The notes beneath the pieces are model-generated. The model did not search any database and was not told the DNA's origin. It worked only from the letters and a program-made list of their open reading frames with translations. Shown here piece by piece: positions 18,382 through 27,678 of a stretch of 64,000 bases of DNA. Source of the stretch: Siphonobacter sp. SORGH_AS_0500 (GTDB lineage: Bacteria; Bacteroidota; Bacteroidia; Cytophagales; Spirosomataceae); NCBI RefSeq assembly GCF_002838835.1, contig NZ_NHPP01000002.1, positions 124,001-188,000 of the forward strand, read 5' to 3'. The stretch's first letter is position 1. Every line of letters starts with the position of its first letter. The translations under genes and the position numbers were made by a program.

Positions 18382-19532
18382 ATGCTGAATCGGAGGACGT
18401 TGCGAATCAAGGCCATGCAAACGCTTTATGCGATCCATCAGGCCGAACGTTCCAACTACCAACTAGCCCAGGATTTCATCGTTGAAACCCTGCAACCCGA
18501 CCTTAACTCCATGGAACGCCAGGACCCCGAACGCTTTGAAGGCCTTCGGAAGTTAGCCCTGATGCAACTGGAAGAGTCGGTCAATAAGAAAGAAACGGAA
18601 GAGGAGCTTCCCTTAATGGCCCGTCAGGTGGCTACGGAAGCCCTGAATTTTTACCGCCAGAAAACGCAGCAGGATCGCTTACGGTTTGTACGTGATGCTA
18701 CGAATTCCATCGAGCACATCTATGATCAGTATCTGACCATATTGCTCTTATTGCTGGAGTTGGCCGATGAAGCTCAGTTGTTCCAGGAGCGTCGTTACCT
18801 TGACGATGGTCTGAACACGAAAGTATTAGCCAATAATCAATTCATTCAGGCCCTTCGCCAGAACACTACTTTCGAAAACGAAGTAATTCGCCGAAACCTG
18901 AAGTGGACGGAAGAAGATCGGGTTCAATACATTCGTCCTTTCTTCAAAGACGTACGTCAGGACGAAACCTTCCAGAAGTATTGCGAAAAAAATCATCACA
19001 CACCCGAAGAGGATGCGGAGCTGGTGATGCACTTACTGAAGCAGGTGATTTTCAAGAATGAAATGATTAAAACAATCTTCGACGAGCAAAACCTGCAATG
19101 GTCAGAAGATAAAGACACCTGCGGAGCTTAAGTACGAAAACGGTTAAATCCTACCAGGATGGCGACCTCCGTTTGCAGACTTTACTGCCCGGCGGTGAGG
19201 ATGATATTACCTTCTTCAAAGATTTACTTCGTCATACCTTAGATAACGAAGAGCGTTTCATGCAGTTTATTGTAGATCAGGTTACGAACTGGGATTCTGA
19301 ACGGATTGCCCTGACGGACCGTATCCTGCTGATGATGGCTCTGGCTGAAATGATTTACTTCTCAGGTATTCCGGTGAAAGTGACGATCAACGAGTTTATT
19401 GAGGTAGCCAAAGATTATTCCACTCCCCGAAGCGGCCAGTTTTTGAATGGTGTACTGGATACACTATCAGCAAAACTGCGTGAAAACGGTACTATTCGTA
19501 AGAGCGGTCGGGGGCTGATTGACAATCGATAA
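18382..19532 (+). pseudogene. nusB: Transcription antitermination factor NusB, frameshifted
   Basis: NusB binds boxA RNA with NusE (S10) in antitermination of rRNA operons. The first frame (18382-19131) gives the RRTLRIKAMQTLYA N-terminus and a long central insertion usual in Bacteroidota NusB. The second gives the conserved C-terminus (DRILLMMALAEM, then TINEFIEVAKDYS and FLNGVLD). Adding one C to the CC at 19118-19119 turns DTCGA-stop into DTLRSLSTKTVKSYQDGDLR, which runs straight into the second part. As the gene is highly conserved, a sequence error is more likely than loss. It heads a run of conserved genes up to coaE. Confidence 0.88.
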
Positions 19533-19724
19533 TTGGATTTTGATCAATCTATTTCTAGTTTTCAGGGGCCTTAGGGCTAAATTTAGAAACCTAGTACTGA
19601 TTATCAGTAAGTAAAAGCCAGTTTGAATGTCCAGGATGTCTGATTTTGTTTCTGTTTTCTAGTTTTAAAAACAAAAACGGAGTGGATTTACTTTTAAAGG
19701 CATCCGAATTTTACAGCGAATGTT

Positions 19725-20021
19725 ATGAAAAAATCAACCCTTGCTTTAATTGGCTTTTTAGCCGGAACCGCGGTTGGGGCCTCTATAGGAATTTTATACG
19801 CACCCGATTCAGGTGAAAATACACGTGACCGTTTAGCATACCGTCTTTCGAAATACCGTGAGCAGTTACAGCGTCTGATTTCAGATCTGGTTGTTCAGGG
19901 CGATTTACCCGAAAGTCTGGCAAAAACGGAAGGTAAAAAAGTAGTAGACGAAGCTCGCGAAAAAGCGGAACGCTTGTTGGCAGATGTCGAAATGCTGATG
20001 GGCCAAATCAAAGGAAACTAA
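19725..20021 (+). CDS. YtxH domain-containing protein
   Basis: A 98-residue protein with one N-terminal membrane helix (ALIGFLAGTAVGASIGILYA) followed by the YtxH hallmark APDSGENTRDRL and an alpha-helical, charged, coiled-coil-like tail. The family occurs widely in bacteria, sometimes with stress roles, but has no defined biochemical activity. It is placed as usual in Bacteroidota between nusB and a DUF1573 lipoprotein, 193 bp after nusB. Confidence 0.88.
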   Translation: MKKSTLALIGFLAGTAVGASIGILYAPDSGENTRDRLAYRLSKYREQLQRLISDLVVQGDLPESLAKTEGKKVVDEAREKAERLLADVEMLMGQIKGN

Positions 20022-20090
20022 GATCATAATTGGGCTTGATATGAGCTTTAAGGTTTGCTTAAAGCTCATATGCAGGACTTCACACGAGGA

Positions 20091-20513
20091 ATGAAAAGCA
20101 CATTAGTACTAGGACTGGCTTTGATGGGCCTTCTGGGACTTAGCTCTTGCGGAGATGGCAAGAAAGAAGGTTCTGCCTCAGATGACCCCACGAAATTCCC
20201 AATTCTGAAATTCAATCAGCCCGAAGTAGATCTGGGGAAAGTAACCGAGGGAGATACCCTTCTGCATCGGTTTGCTTTTAAAAACACGGGGAATGCTCCG
20301 CTGGTCATTCAGTCGGCTTCCGCTTCCTGTGGCTGTACGGTTCCCATTATTCCTACGGCGGCGATTGCTCCGGGAGATACGGCCAGTTTGCTGGTCAAAT
20401 TCAACAGTAAAAATAAAGTAGGAGCGAATACCAAGACGGTTACGGTGATGGCGAATACCAAGCCAGAAACAACTACGGTGGCTTTTAAGGTAGAAGTGCT
20501 GGAAGCCAAATAA
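20091..20513 (+). CDS. DUF1573 domain lipoprotein
   Basis: The ATG at 20091 starts a 140-residue protein with a lipoprotein signal (LGLSSC, lipid on Cys). The rest is one Ig-like DUF1573 domain with the diagnostic lines FNQPEVDLGKVTEGDTL, FKNTGNAPLVI, ASCGCTVP and PGDTASLLVKFNSK. Such domains are common in Bacteroidota envelope proteins; their role is unknown and may be protein binding. An earlier frame start at 20055 would hide the signal peptide. Likely in one transcript with ytxH and yajC. Confidence 0.9.
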   Translation: MKSTLVLGLALMGLLGLSSCGDGKKEGSASDDPTKFPILKFNQPEVDLGKVTEGDTLLHRFAFKNTGNAPLVIQSASASCGCTVPIIPTAAIAPGDTASLLVKFNSKNKVGANTKTVTVMANTKPETTTVAFKVEVLEAK

Positions 20514-20557
20514 CGCTTTTCTCGAAACGAACCATTAATCCTAACTTAAGTAAAGAT

Positions 20558-20854
20558 ATGTTATTGCAGGCACCCGCTGGCGGAACTAACTGGTACAGCC
20601 TCGTTCTGATGGGCGGTATTTTCGTAGTTATGTACTTCTTCATGATTCGTCCTCAACAGAAGAAGGCGAAAGATCAACAGAAATTTGTTGACGAACTGAA
20701 AGAAGGCGACCAGGTAATCACGATTGGTGGTTTACACGGTAAAATCGTTGAAACGACCGATAAAACCGTTACCCTTGACGTAGGACGTGGCATGCGTCTG
20801 GTTTTCGAAAAAACGGCTATTTCTCGCGAAAGCAGCCAGCGTCTGGCTCAATAA
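20558..20854 (+). CDS. yajC: Preprotein translocase accessory subunit YajC
   Basis: YajC is a small partner of SecDF in the Sec translocon. The 98-residue product has one membrane helix (LVLMGGIFVVMYFFMI) followed by the family signature RPQQKKAKDQQKFVDELKEG and a small domain with GDQVITIGGLHGKI. Gene order with ybbR and coaE downstream is the usual one in Bacteroidota. Confidence 0.95.
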   Translation: MLLQAPAGGTNWYSLVLMGGIFVVMYFFMIRPQQKKAKDQQKFVDELKEGDQVITIGGLHGKIVETTDKTVTLDVGRGMRLVFEKTAISRESSQRLAQ

Positions 20855-20952
20855 TTCCAAAGATCAGTTGATGCATTTCGGGTAAGGAATAGGTTTTTAT
20901 CTGTTTCCGACGAAATGAATTGTTCACTGATAATTGATCACTGATCATTGAA

Positions 20953-21630
20953 ATGATGAAACCTGACTGGAAAGTTGCGGGTCTCTGCATGTTAGGGGCT
21001 CTGCTTTTCTGGCTGATGAATGCTTTGAATAAACAGGGCTATTCAACCCGATTAGCGTATCCATTACAAGTAGCTTACGATGATTCATTGTATGTTCCTA
21101 CTTCTCCGCTTCCGCGTCAAATTCAGGCCAGTATTACCGGCAGTGGCTGGGATTTACTATGGCGTATGATTTCCCTCGGAAATGAGCCCATTCGTTACTC
21201 CGTCGTTAATCCGTTACATACGAAATTTATTAATACGACTTCGTTAACGGATTTACTTTCAAATCGCTTACAGGAGACGCACGTGAATTACATCATTGCC
21301 GACTCGCTGAATATTAGTTTTGAAAGAAGAGTAGTGAAGACGGTTAAACTGATGGCGGACACCAGTGGTGTGAAATTTCCGAGCCGATTTGTTGTATCAA
21401 CGGTTATTAACGTCATTCCACAAACGATTACGGTCGAAGGGCCGGAGTCAGCCATGAGGGAAATACCCAGCATCATTCAGATTCCATTACCTAAAAAAAT
21501 TACGGGTGATTTTGATGAACAAATTCCAATTCCGCTGGTCAATAATCCCCATGTAAATGCTTCGTCCAAACAGGTAAATATTAGTTTTGAAATTGCTGAA
21601 TTACTGAGTCCTTTACCAGTAAAAAAATAA
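20953..21630 (+). CDS. YbbR-like domain protein
   Basis: A 225-residue protein with an N-terminal membrane helix (LCMLGALLFWLMNAL) and an extracytoplasmic part that looks like two YbbR-type repeats, the second with PQTITVEGPES and IPIPLVNN. In Gram-positive bacteria YbbR (CdaR) controls the diadenylate cyclase; no such cyclase gene is adjacent here. The position between yajC and coaE is typical for Bacteroidota. The start is ATG ATG; either codon could serve. A terminator follows. Confidence 0.8.
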   Translation: MMKPDWKVAGLCMLGALLFWLMNALNKQGYSTRLAYPLQVAYDDSLYVPTSPLPRQIQASITGSGWDLLWRMISLGNEPIRYSVVNPLHTKFINTTSLTDLLSNRLQETHVNYIIADSLNISFERRVVKTVKLMADTSGVKFPSRFVVSTVINVIPQTITVEGPESAMREIPSIIQIPLPKKITGDFDEQIPIPLVNNPHVNASSKQVNISFEIAELLSPLPVKK

Positions 21631-21637
21631 TAATGTC

Positions 21638-21680
21638 AAACGCGAATCAGTACGGATAAGGTACGGTTCGCGTTTTTTTA
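21638..21680 (+). terminator. Rho-independent terminator between ybbR and coaE
   Basis: AAACGCGAA pairs with TTCGCGTTT (9 bp) over a 20-nt loop, then a T tract. It ends only 12 bp before the coaE ATG, so coaE may be expressed by read-through or its own promoter. Confidence 0.85.
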
Positions 21681-21691
21681 TAATCCAGGAA

Positions 21692-22282
21692 ATGAGTCCT
21701 AAAGTGATTGGCATTACGGGTGGAATTGGCTCGGGCAAAAGCCTGATTGCTAAGGTTTTTGCCTGTTTAGGTATTCCCATTTACGAAGCGGATGACCGGG
21801 CCAAACAGCTAATTAAGAACGATCCTGTTCTGAAAAATCAGTTACTGGAATTGCTGGGTCCAGAAGCCTATTTACCTTCGGGCGAATACAACCGGACATG
21901 GGTGGCAAGCCAGATTTTTGATAAGCCGGAGTTATTACAACAGGTGAATGAACGGGTGCATCCACGTGTTCGAAAAGATGGCGAAGAATGGGCTCAGAGC
22001 CATGCCTCGGCTCCCTATCTGTTATACGAAGCGGCGATTATGAAAGCGGCGGGAGAAGGCAATAACTTTCAAAAAGTGATCGTCGTGGAAGCTCCGCTGG
22101 AGTTACGGATTCGGCGGGTAAAGCAGCGGGATAATCGCACAGAACAAGCCATTCAGGACATTATAGCCCGTCAGGCCTCCGAAGAAGAACGCCAGCGAAT
22201 AGCGGACTACATCATCTGGAACGACGAAAAAACATCCGTCATCGAGCAAGTGCTGAACCTTGATGAAGAGCTACGGAAGTAA
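21692..22282 (+). CDS. coaE: Dephospho-CoA kinase
   Basis: CoaE phosphorylates the 3'-hydroxyl of dephospho-CoA with ATP, the last step of coenzyme A synthesis. The 196-residue length is usual. The P-loop GGIGSGKS lies at residues ~9-16, the YEADDRAKQL segment follows, and the lid region RVKQRDNRTEQAI and the later Q-A-S-E-E-E-R are conserved. It is the last gene of the plus-strand run and converges on the DUF58 gene. Confidence 0.96.
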   Translation: MSPKVIGITGGIGSGKSLIAKVFACLGIPIYEADDRAKQLIKNDPVLKNQLLELLGPEAYLPSGEYNRTWVASQIFDKPELLQQVNERVHPRVRKDGEEWAQSHASAPYLLYEAAIMKAAGEGNNFQKVIVVEAPLELRIRRVKQRDNRTEQAIQDIIARQASEEERQRIADYIIWNDEKTSVIEQVLNLDEELRK

Positions 22283-22339
22283 TTGGTAAACTACAGAGGT
22301 AAAAGAGTATAAAAACTCTAAATCCATAACTTCACACGC

Positions 22340-23669
22340 TTAGATCATTCCCCGAGCTTTTACTTCCAGGTATTTATTAATCGTATTTACCGTTAATTTT
22401 TCGGGTGGGGTTAATACCGACTGAATGCCGTATTGCTGAAGTTCACGCATGATTTGCTGCTTTTCGTAGAAGAACTTCTCAGCAATGGTTTTCAGGTAAA
22501 TTTCTTCGGTAGTTTGAGCGGGCTTTGTAAGTAAGGAGCGTAACTCCGTGTTTTCAAAGAAAATAACGACAACGAGATGATCCTTGGCTAGGCGACGCAG
22601 GTAAGGAAGTACCCGTCGCATGGCGTTTACCGTTTCGAAATTCGTGAATAGCAACAGCAAACTCCGCTGCCGGATTTGCGTTTTCAGGTTTACGTATAAC
22701 AGTTCATAATCCGTTTCCAGAAAACGGGTTTTCTGCCGATACAGTAACTCCATAATCCGCTGCAACTGGCCAGGCTTGCGTTCGGCGGGAAGGATTTGTC
22801 CTTTTTTATCGGAAAAGGTAAATACGCCCACTTTGTCCTGTTTGATTAGGGCAATGTTACTCATGACCAGCGTAGAATTAATGGCATAATCCAATAGGCT
22901 TAGTCCGTTGAAAGGGCTTTGCATGACGCGGCCTTTATCAATCAGGCAGTAAATCGCCTGAGATTTTTCTTCCTGAAAAGCATTAACCATCAGCTCATTC
23001 CGTCGGGCTGTTGCTCGCCAGTTGACCGTCCGCACTTCATCGCCGGGCACGTAGGGGCGAATCTGCTCAAATTCCTGACTCATCCCAACCCGCCGGATTT
23101 TCTTAATACCCAATTCGGTTAATCGACTCGAAATAGCCATGAATTCGTACTGCTTCATTTGCAGAAAAGAAGGATAAACCGCTACCTGCTGATCCTGCGA
23201 AAAACGATGCCGACGCTTCACCAATCGAATGGGGCTTTGAACATAGATATTAACGGCTCCGAAGGCATAAACGCCACGTTCTACGGGTCGTAACTCATAC
23301 CGAATAATCTGCTGACTTTCGGTAGCTAGCTCGGTTCTGAAGAGCACGTCACGCTTCTGAAACTGAAAAGGAATTTCATCAATAATCTCCAGCTTAACTG
23401 AAAAATTATAGTGGTTTTCGAGGAAGATAGAAACCGGATTGGCATCACCGTTGGAAAAGCGTTCACCTACGTCCCGTCGGGCCATTAGGGTTTGTCCAGG
23501 CAGGTATAACAGTAAAATATCCATTACAATCAGCACTCCAAACACCAGTAAGGCGACTTGTATGATACTGAAGAGCCAAGGCATCATAAATGCCAGCAAA
23601 ACAGAAAACGATACTGATTAATACCGTGAAGAACAGTCGGGAAAGGTAAAGAGAACGGAAGAAGGCCAA
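22340..23669 (-). CDS. DUF58 domain protein, membrane-anchored, N-terminus frameshifted
   Basis: The main frame (22340-23599, TTG start) has one N-terminal membrane helix, then a beta-rich region and the DUF58 core YVPGDEVRTVNWRATARRNE with a VWA-like fold after it (YCLIDKGRVMQ; LLLLFTNFET). DUF58 proteins are usually found with MoxR ATPases; none is adjacent. Family members normally begin with two helices. Their first half (SLYLSRLFFTVLISIVF) is found in another frame starting at a TTG at 23669. The frames meet at the run of A at 23605-23608, where two missing or one extra base would join them. The TTG at 23669 lies 5 bp from a TTTAGGG tandem array and is the only usual start codon in that frame, since the array supplies stops. 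Confidence 0.82.
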
Positions 23670-23673
23670 GCAG

Positions 23674-23754
23674 GTTTAGGGTTTAGGGTTTAGGGTTTAG
23701 GGTTTAGGGTTTAGGGTTTAGGGTTTAGGGTTTAGGGTTTAGGGTTTAGGGTTT
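23674..23754. repeat. Telomere-like tandem array, 11 x GTTTAGG
   Basis: Eleven perfect copies of the 7-mer GTTTAGG plus a partial unit, without any mismatch. It ends directly next to the likely TTG start of the DUF58 gene (minus strand). Related single or paired GTTTAGGG motifs occur at 38145-38293 and 41013-41057. Confidence 0.97.
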
Positions 23755-23805
23755 GAAAGGGAAAACCCATAAAGGTAAAGGATTTGTTTGAAATGGGAGG
23801 TATAA

Positions 23806-23950
23806 CCCCGGAGGGGTTCAATATGGATAGCCCCAGGCTGGATAGCCCCGGATGATAATCCGGGTGTTTATCTCTTTTTAGGAATCTGCCTTTAAAACGC
23901 GGACTCTCCCGCCGTGGCTGGTGAGGACATCAACTGCGGCGGAGAGATCG
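23806..23950. repeat. GC-rich palindromic intergenic repeats
   Basis: Between the array and pabB lie AACCCC-GGA-GGGGTT (23814-23828), a GATAGCCCC-type repeat twice, CCCGGAT-GAT-AATCCGGG near 23850, and an imperfect CTCTCCCGCCG/CGGCGGAGAG pair (about 23904-23946). Together they fill the rest of the 338-bp gap. The AATCCGGG-type unit reappears as the terminator at 60379. Confidence 0.6.
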
Positions 23951-24007
23951 CCCTAAATGACAATTTGGGTTTGTATTATCTGTAAACAGAAAATGTCAAA
24001 CAGTAAC

Positions 24008-24992
24008 TCACCAAATCGGCACGTATACCTTATCAATCAACTCCTGGTATTCCTCCTCGATCACTACGGAAGGTAATGCCACCGCCGGAGCGGAAAAAAG
24101 TGCCTGACGAAGTTTGCTCCAGAAAACGAATCATCACACCCGTATCCAGATTTTTACCATCAAAAATGCCGACAATTCCCGTGTAATACCCACGTGGTTC
24201 GGCTTCGGCTTGCTGAATGATCTCTACCGTTTTAGGTTTGGGAGCCCCGGTAATCGAACCGGCAGGTAATAGTCGCAGGAGCAAGGTACCTAACGCGTTG
24301 GCCCAGTTTTCGGGTAACCGACCTTTGATTTCCGAGCTTACCTGCAATAGCGTTTTATCGTGCGTTTGCACTTCATCGATGTAGCGAAAGCGTTCTACCC
24401 AACGTTCAGTTGTTACCTGAGCCAGATCATTCCGAATCAAATCCACGATAGTGGCATGTTCGTAGCGTTCTTTTTCATCGGCTAACAAGTGCTCCCGAGC
24501 ATTAGGTAGGGCCGCATCCAGCGTTCCTTTCATGGGGTAACTGGAAATGAAATCATCCTGAACACGAACGAAAATTTCCGGCGAAAAACAAACGATTTCC
24601 TCTACGTCAGAATCATTCGAAAGACGTAACCACACCTTATACTTTGCCTCACTTCGCTGGAAAATTTCCTGAAAACTCAGATTCGTCTCCACGCGAGTAC
24701 GAGCCGTTAGGTTCGTCAGAAATGAATTCCCGGCTAATAATTCACGATGTACTTTTTGAAACTTCTGATCAAACTCCTGAAAAGAGAGGGGGAATTTGTG
24801 AAAATAAAAATCCGAAGAAGCGGAGATGTCTTCTGAGGTGTTTGAAATTCCGTTCAGATTATACCAAACCGAATCCTGCGGCACTTCGTCCAGGGGCCAG
24901 AGTAGAGGCCGCCGAAGCTCAAAATCAAGCACAAACAAACAGGGACGACGCTCGCGACCCCAGATGTTCAATTGCTCTTCAATGGTTTTCAT
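24008..24992 (-). CDS. pabB: Aminodeoxychorismate synthase component I, C-terminal frameshift
   Basis: PabB makes 4-amino-4-deoxychorismate from chorismate for folate synthesis. This is the short form without the long N-terminal domain. Chorismate-binding motifs are clear: PMKGTLDA, LLADEKERYEHATIVDLIRN, LLPAGSITGAPKPKT and YYTGIVG. As written the frame stops at 24033 after GGGITFRSD with an odd end. Shifting frame at about 24059 gives EEEYQELIDKVYVPIW and a stop at 24008, the normal PabB end, so one extra base or two missing bases are likely. The ATG at 24992 is preferred over an upstream GTG at 25001. Last gene of the holB-hemC-ppi-rfbD-pabB run. Confidence 0.88.
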
Positions 24993-25068
24993 GGTATACA
25001 CCTAACGCAGATGAAGCAGGATTCCGTTCCGAATACCCTGTTTCATCTGCGTCGGTAATCAGTCTACG

Positions 25069-25983
25069 TTAAACGCGTTCAGCAGTTTGTTCAGCCAAAA
25101 TAGCGATGCCTTCGGTAAAGCTACGAGGTTCGTAACCCAGCACATTCCGAGCTTTATCAAGGATGAATCCTGTACGGGGAGGACGCTTCGCGGGTTGCGT
25201 GAAGGTGCTCGAATCAGCTTCGGTAATAAATGATTTATCCAGGCCAAAGTAATCTGCCGTGGCAATCGCCATTTCGTAAGGCGTCATTACCTCTTTTCCG
25301 GAAATATTATAGATGCCTAAAGCTTCTTTATCTGCAATCAGCCAGCAACCCATCGCCAAGTCTTCAGCCAGCGTTGGAGAGCGGAACTGATCCGTAACTA
25401 CCTTAATCGTTTTTCCCTCTTCAAGTGATTTTTTCACCCAAAGAATGATATTACTCCGACTCATGTCCGCCGCAATGCCGTAGACGAGAACCGTCCGGGC
25501 AATGCCCCAGCGAATATTCGAGCGTTTCACCACTTCTTCAGCCGCATATTTACTCCAGCCGTAGAAACTTAAGGGACTAGGAATGGCGTCTTCGGGATAG
25601 GGACCGTTTTCACCGTCAAAAATGAAATCGGTAGAGACATGGCACAGGAAGGTATCATACTTTTTGCAGGCTTCTACCAGATATTCTACGGCCAGCACGT
25701 TCATTTTCCAGCATAATTCTTTCTCGAATTCACACTGGTCCACATTCGTCATCGCTGCCGCATGAATAACCGCGTGGGGCTGAACGGCTTCCATTACTTC
25801 AGCTACCTGAGCAGCATCGGTAATGTCCATTTCCCGGTATTCATACCCATCTGTGAAGGGCAGGCGATTGGCTCCACGAGCGGTAGCAATCAGTTGAACA
25901 TCTGGGTTTTTATGTAAAAGCGTAATCAGTTTTTGACCCAGCAGGCCATTGGTTCCGGTAATTAAAATCTTTTTGGGAGTCAT
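25069..25983 (-). CDS. rfbD: dTDP-4-dehydrorhamnose reductase (RmlD family)
   Basis: RmlD-type enzymes reduce dTDP-4-dehydrorhamnose to dTDP-rhamnose for cell-surface glycans. The 304-residue protein has the Rossmann motif GTNGLLGQ near the N-terminus, HAAAMTNVDQCE, the STDFIFDG strand and the catalytic Y-G-W-S-K. The end with GFILDKARNVLGYEP is typical of extended short-chain reductases. No rmlABC genes are nearby, so a related NAD-dependent sugar epimerase/reductase cannot be excluded. It lies 39 bp after the peptidyl-prolyl isomerase gene and 76 bp before pabB. Confidence 0.78.
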   Translation of the reverse strand: MTPKKILITGTNGLLGQKLITLLHKNPDVQLIATARGANRLPFTDGYEYREMDITDAAQVAEVMEAVQPHAVIHAAAMTNVDQCEFEKELCWKMNVLAVEYLVEACKKYDTFLCHVSTDFIFDGENGPYPEDAIPSPLSFYGWSKYAAEEVVKRSNIRWGIARTVLVYGIAADMSRSNIILWVKKSLEEGKTIKVVTDQFRSPTLAEDLAMGCWLIADKEALGIYNISGKEVMTPYEMAIATADYFGLDKSFITEADSSTFTQPAKRPPRTGFILDKARNVLGYEPRSFTEGIAILAEQTAERV

Positions 25984-26022
25984 AGTTAAAGACAGCGGAG
26001 AAAGACGTACAAAGTAGAGAAG

Positions 26023-26727
26023 TTAACGGGCAAAAACATAACCATATCGACGGGTTATTTTTTTCTTACTCATTTTTTTAGCTGTAACCTTCATCATCGA
26101 AATATCAACGTTAGGACGATCGGCTTCATTTCGGGGCTGAGCTGCAATGCTATCTACGGCGGCCATTCCGTCAATTACTTGTCCGAATACCGTATAATTC
26201 CCATCTAACCGGGGAGTGCCTCCTTTGGTTTTATAAACTTCTTTCTGAGCATCGGTAAGAGGACGACCGGCCCGTTTAGCCTGCGTTTCCAGGGTTACCT
26301 CATCATAGGTTTTCCCCTGAACAATATAAAAATGACAACCCGAAGAGGCTTTGGCCGGGTTATCTTCCCGGGCAGCACCTACAGCACCCCGTTGATGAAA
26401 CAATTCGGGCACGAACTCTGCCGGAATGGTATAATCCATATCTCCCGAGCCGAGGATCGCGTCGGGCGTTGCTTTTTTTGACTCAGGATCACCGCCCTGA
26501 ATCATGAAAGTCGGAATGACACGGTGGAATAATATGCCGTCGTAAAAATGCTCTTTTGTTAACTTCAAAAAGTTGGCTTTATGCTTAGGCGTCTGATCAA
26601 ACAAAATCAGCCGAATAGGGCCGTATTTGGTTTCAATAGTTACCAGTTTTTCTTTGCGTTGAGCAAAGCTTGGGAGAGCAAGCAACAAAGCTAACCCGAG
26701 ACCCATCATAGAGGATGATTTTCGCAT
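26023..26727 (-). CDS. Cyclophilin-type peptidyl-prolyl cis-trans isomerase, exported
   Basis: It speeds proline isomerisation in folding proteins. A signal peptide (MGLGLALLLALPSFAQ after a short basic start) directs it to the periplasm; ATG at 26727 or at codon 7 or 8 could be used. The cyclophilin core is clear: FYDGILFHRVIPTFMIQGGD, then GAVGAAR and SSGCHFYIVQG. An insertion after that follows the pattern of Bacteroidota periplasmic cyclophilins. The start lies 4 bp after the hemC stop, so it is in the same operon. Confidence 0.93.
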   Translation of the reverse strand: MRKSSSMMGLGLALLLALPSFAQRKEKLVTIETKYGPIRLILFDQTPKHKANFLKLTKEHFYDGILFHRVIPTFMIQGGDPESKKATPDAILGSGDMDYTIPAEFVPELFHQRGAVGAAREDNPAKASSGCHFYIVQGKTYDEVTLETQAKRAGRPLTDAQKEVYKTKGGTPRLDGNYTVFGQVIDGMAAVDSIAAQPRNEADRPNVDISMMKVTAKKMSKKKITRRYGYVFAR

Positions 26728-26731
26728 GGTA

Positions 26732-27655
26732 TTATAAATTGGCTCGTATTTCTCTTACCATATTATTACCTCCCTGAGAGGCGATTTTATCGGCCAGTTT
26801 CTGAGCCATACTATTTGCCTGGGCGGTATCAGCAATTTCGGTGCGGCGTAACTCCTTCTGACCATCCAGTGAGACAATCCCAGCCGTTAAGCTAATGCGA
26901 CCATTCACGTGCGATGCCAGTCCAAACACTGGAATGCTGCAACCGCCCTGTAGGGTAGCCAGAAAAATACGCTCGGCCCGAATGCAGCTTTCCGTTACGG
27001 GATCGTTCAGTAACTCACGAATGCGTGCTTTTTTATCTGCGTCCAGGCTAGTAGCACATTCAATGGCTACGCTACCTTGGCCCACGGCGGGAGTGAAGGT
27101 TTCCGTTGATAAATGCTCGGCAATATATTCTTCGTAACCCATGCGGTGCACACCGGCGTAAGCCAGAATGAGGGCATCGCAAACACCGCTTCTCAATTTA
27201 TCCAGACGAGTTTGCAGGTTACCCCGCATGTCTACTACTTTGATGTGCGGGTAATACCGTTTCAGCGTAGCGACGCGACGCGTGCTGGAAGTACCTACCA
27301 CAAAAGTTTCACCCGATTCCAGCGATAACTCTGGATTGAAACTGATTAAGACATCATTGACGGCTTCGCGGGGTGTGAAGGCGATGATTTCCAGGTCATC
27401 TGCCAGCGAAGATTGTAAATCTTTAGCAGAGTGTTGGGCAATATCAATGGCACCCGTTCGGAGTTGTTCTTCCAGCTCTTCCGTAAAAACGCCTTTGGAA
27501 CCAATTTTAGATAAAGAGCGATCCAGAATTTTATCGCCTTTGGTATCAATCACTACGATTTCGGGTTCCATGCCACCCAGCCGGAGTTGTTCGGCCACGT
27601 ATTCGGCCTGCCAGAGGGCCAGCTTCGATCCCCGTGATCCAATTCTAACTTTCAT
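26732..27655 (-). CDS. hemC: Hydroxymethylbilane synthase (porphobilinogen deaminase)
   Basis: HemC joins four porphobilinogen units into hydroxymethylbilane in haem synthesis. At 307 residues it has the full family length. RIGSRGSKLALWQAEYV opens the protein, followed by AQHSAKDL, GTSSTRR and NLQTRLDKLRSG. The dipyrromethane cofactor Cys is C239 in LQGGCSIPV. It starts 23 bp after the holB stop and ends 4 bp before the isomerase start, so the three are translated from one message. No other haem genes are in the window. Confidence 0.97.
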   Translation of the reverse strand: MKVRIGSRGSKLALWQAEYVAEQLRLGGMEPEIVVIDTKGDKILDRSLSKIGSKGVFTEELEEQLRTGAIDIAQHSAKDLQSSLADDLEIIAFTPREAVNDVLISFNPELSLESGETFVVGTSSTRRVATLKRYYPHIKVVDMRGNLQTRLDKLRSGVCDALILAYAGVHRMGYEEYIAEHLSTETFTPAVGQGSVAIECATSLDADKKARIRELLNDPVTESCIRAERIFLATLQGGCSIPVFGLASHVNGRISLTAGIVSLDGQKELRRTEIADTAQANSMAQKLADKIASQGGNNMVREIRANL

Positions 27656-27678
27656 ACGCGTATGCTATCAAACAGCTC

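Noticed and set aside
23674..23754. TTTAGGG array as a sign of plant or other eukaryotic DNA, or of a linear chromosome end
   Set aside because: Bacterial genes continue on both sides without a break and related short units are scattered between bacterial genes, so it is an internal repeat.
24644..25072. 142-residue plus-strand ORF
   Set aside because: It is the antisense shadow of pabB and the gap before it, with no protein-like pattern.
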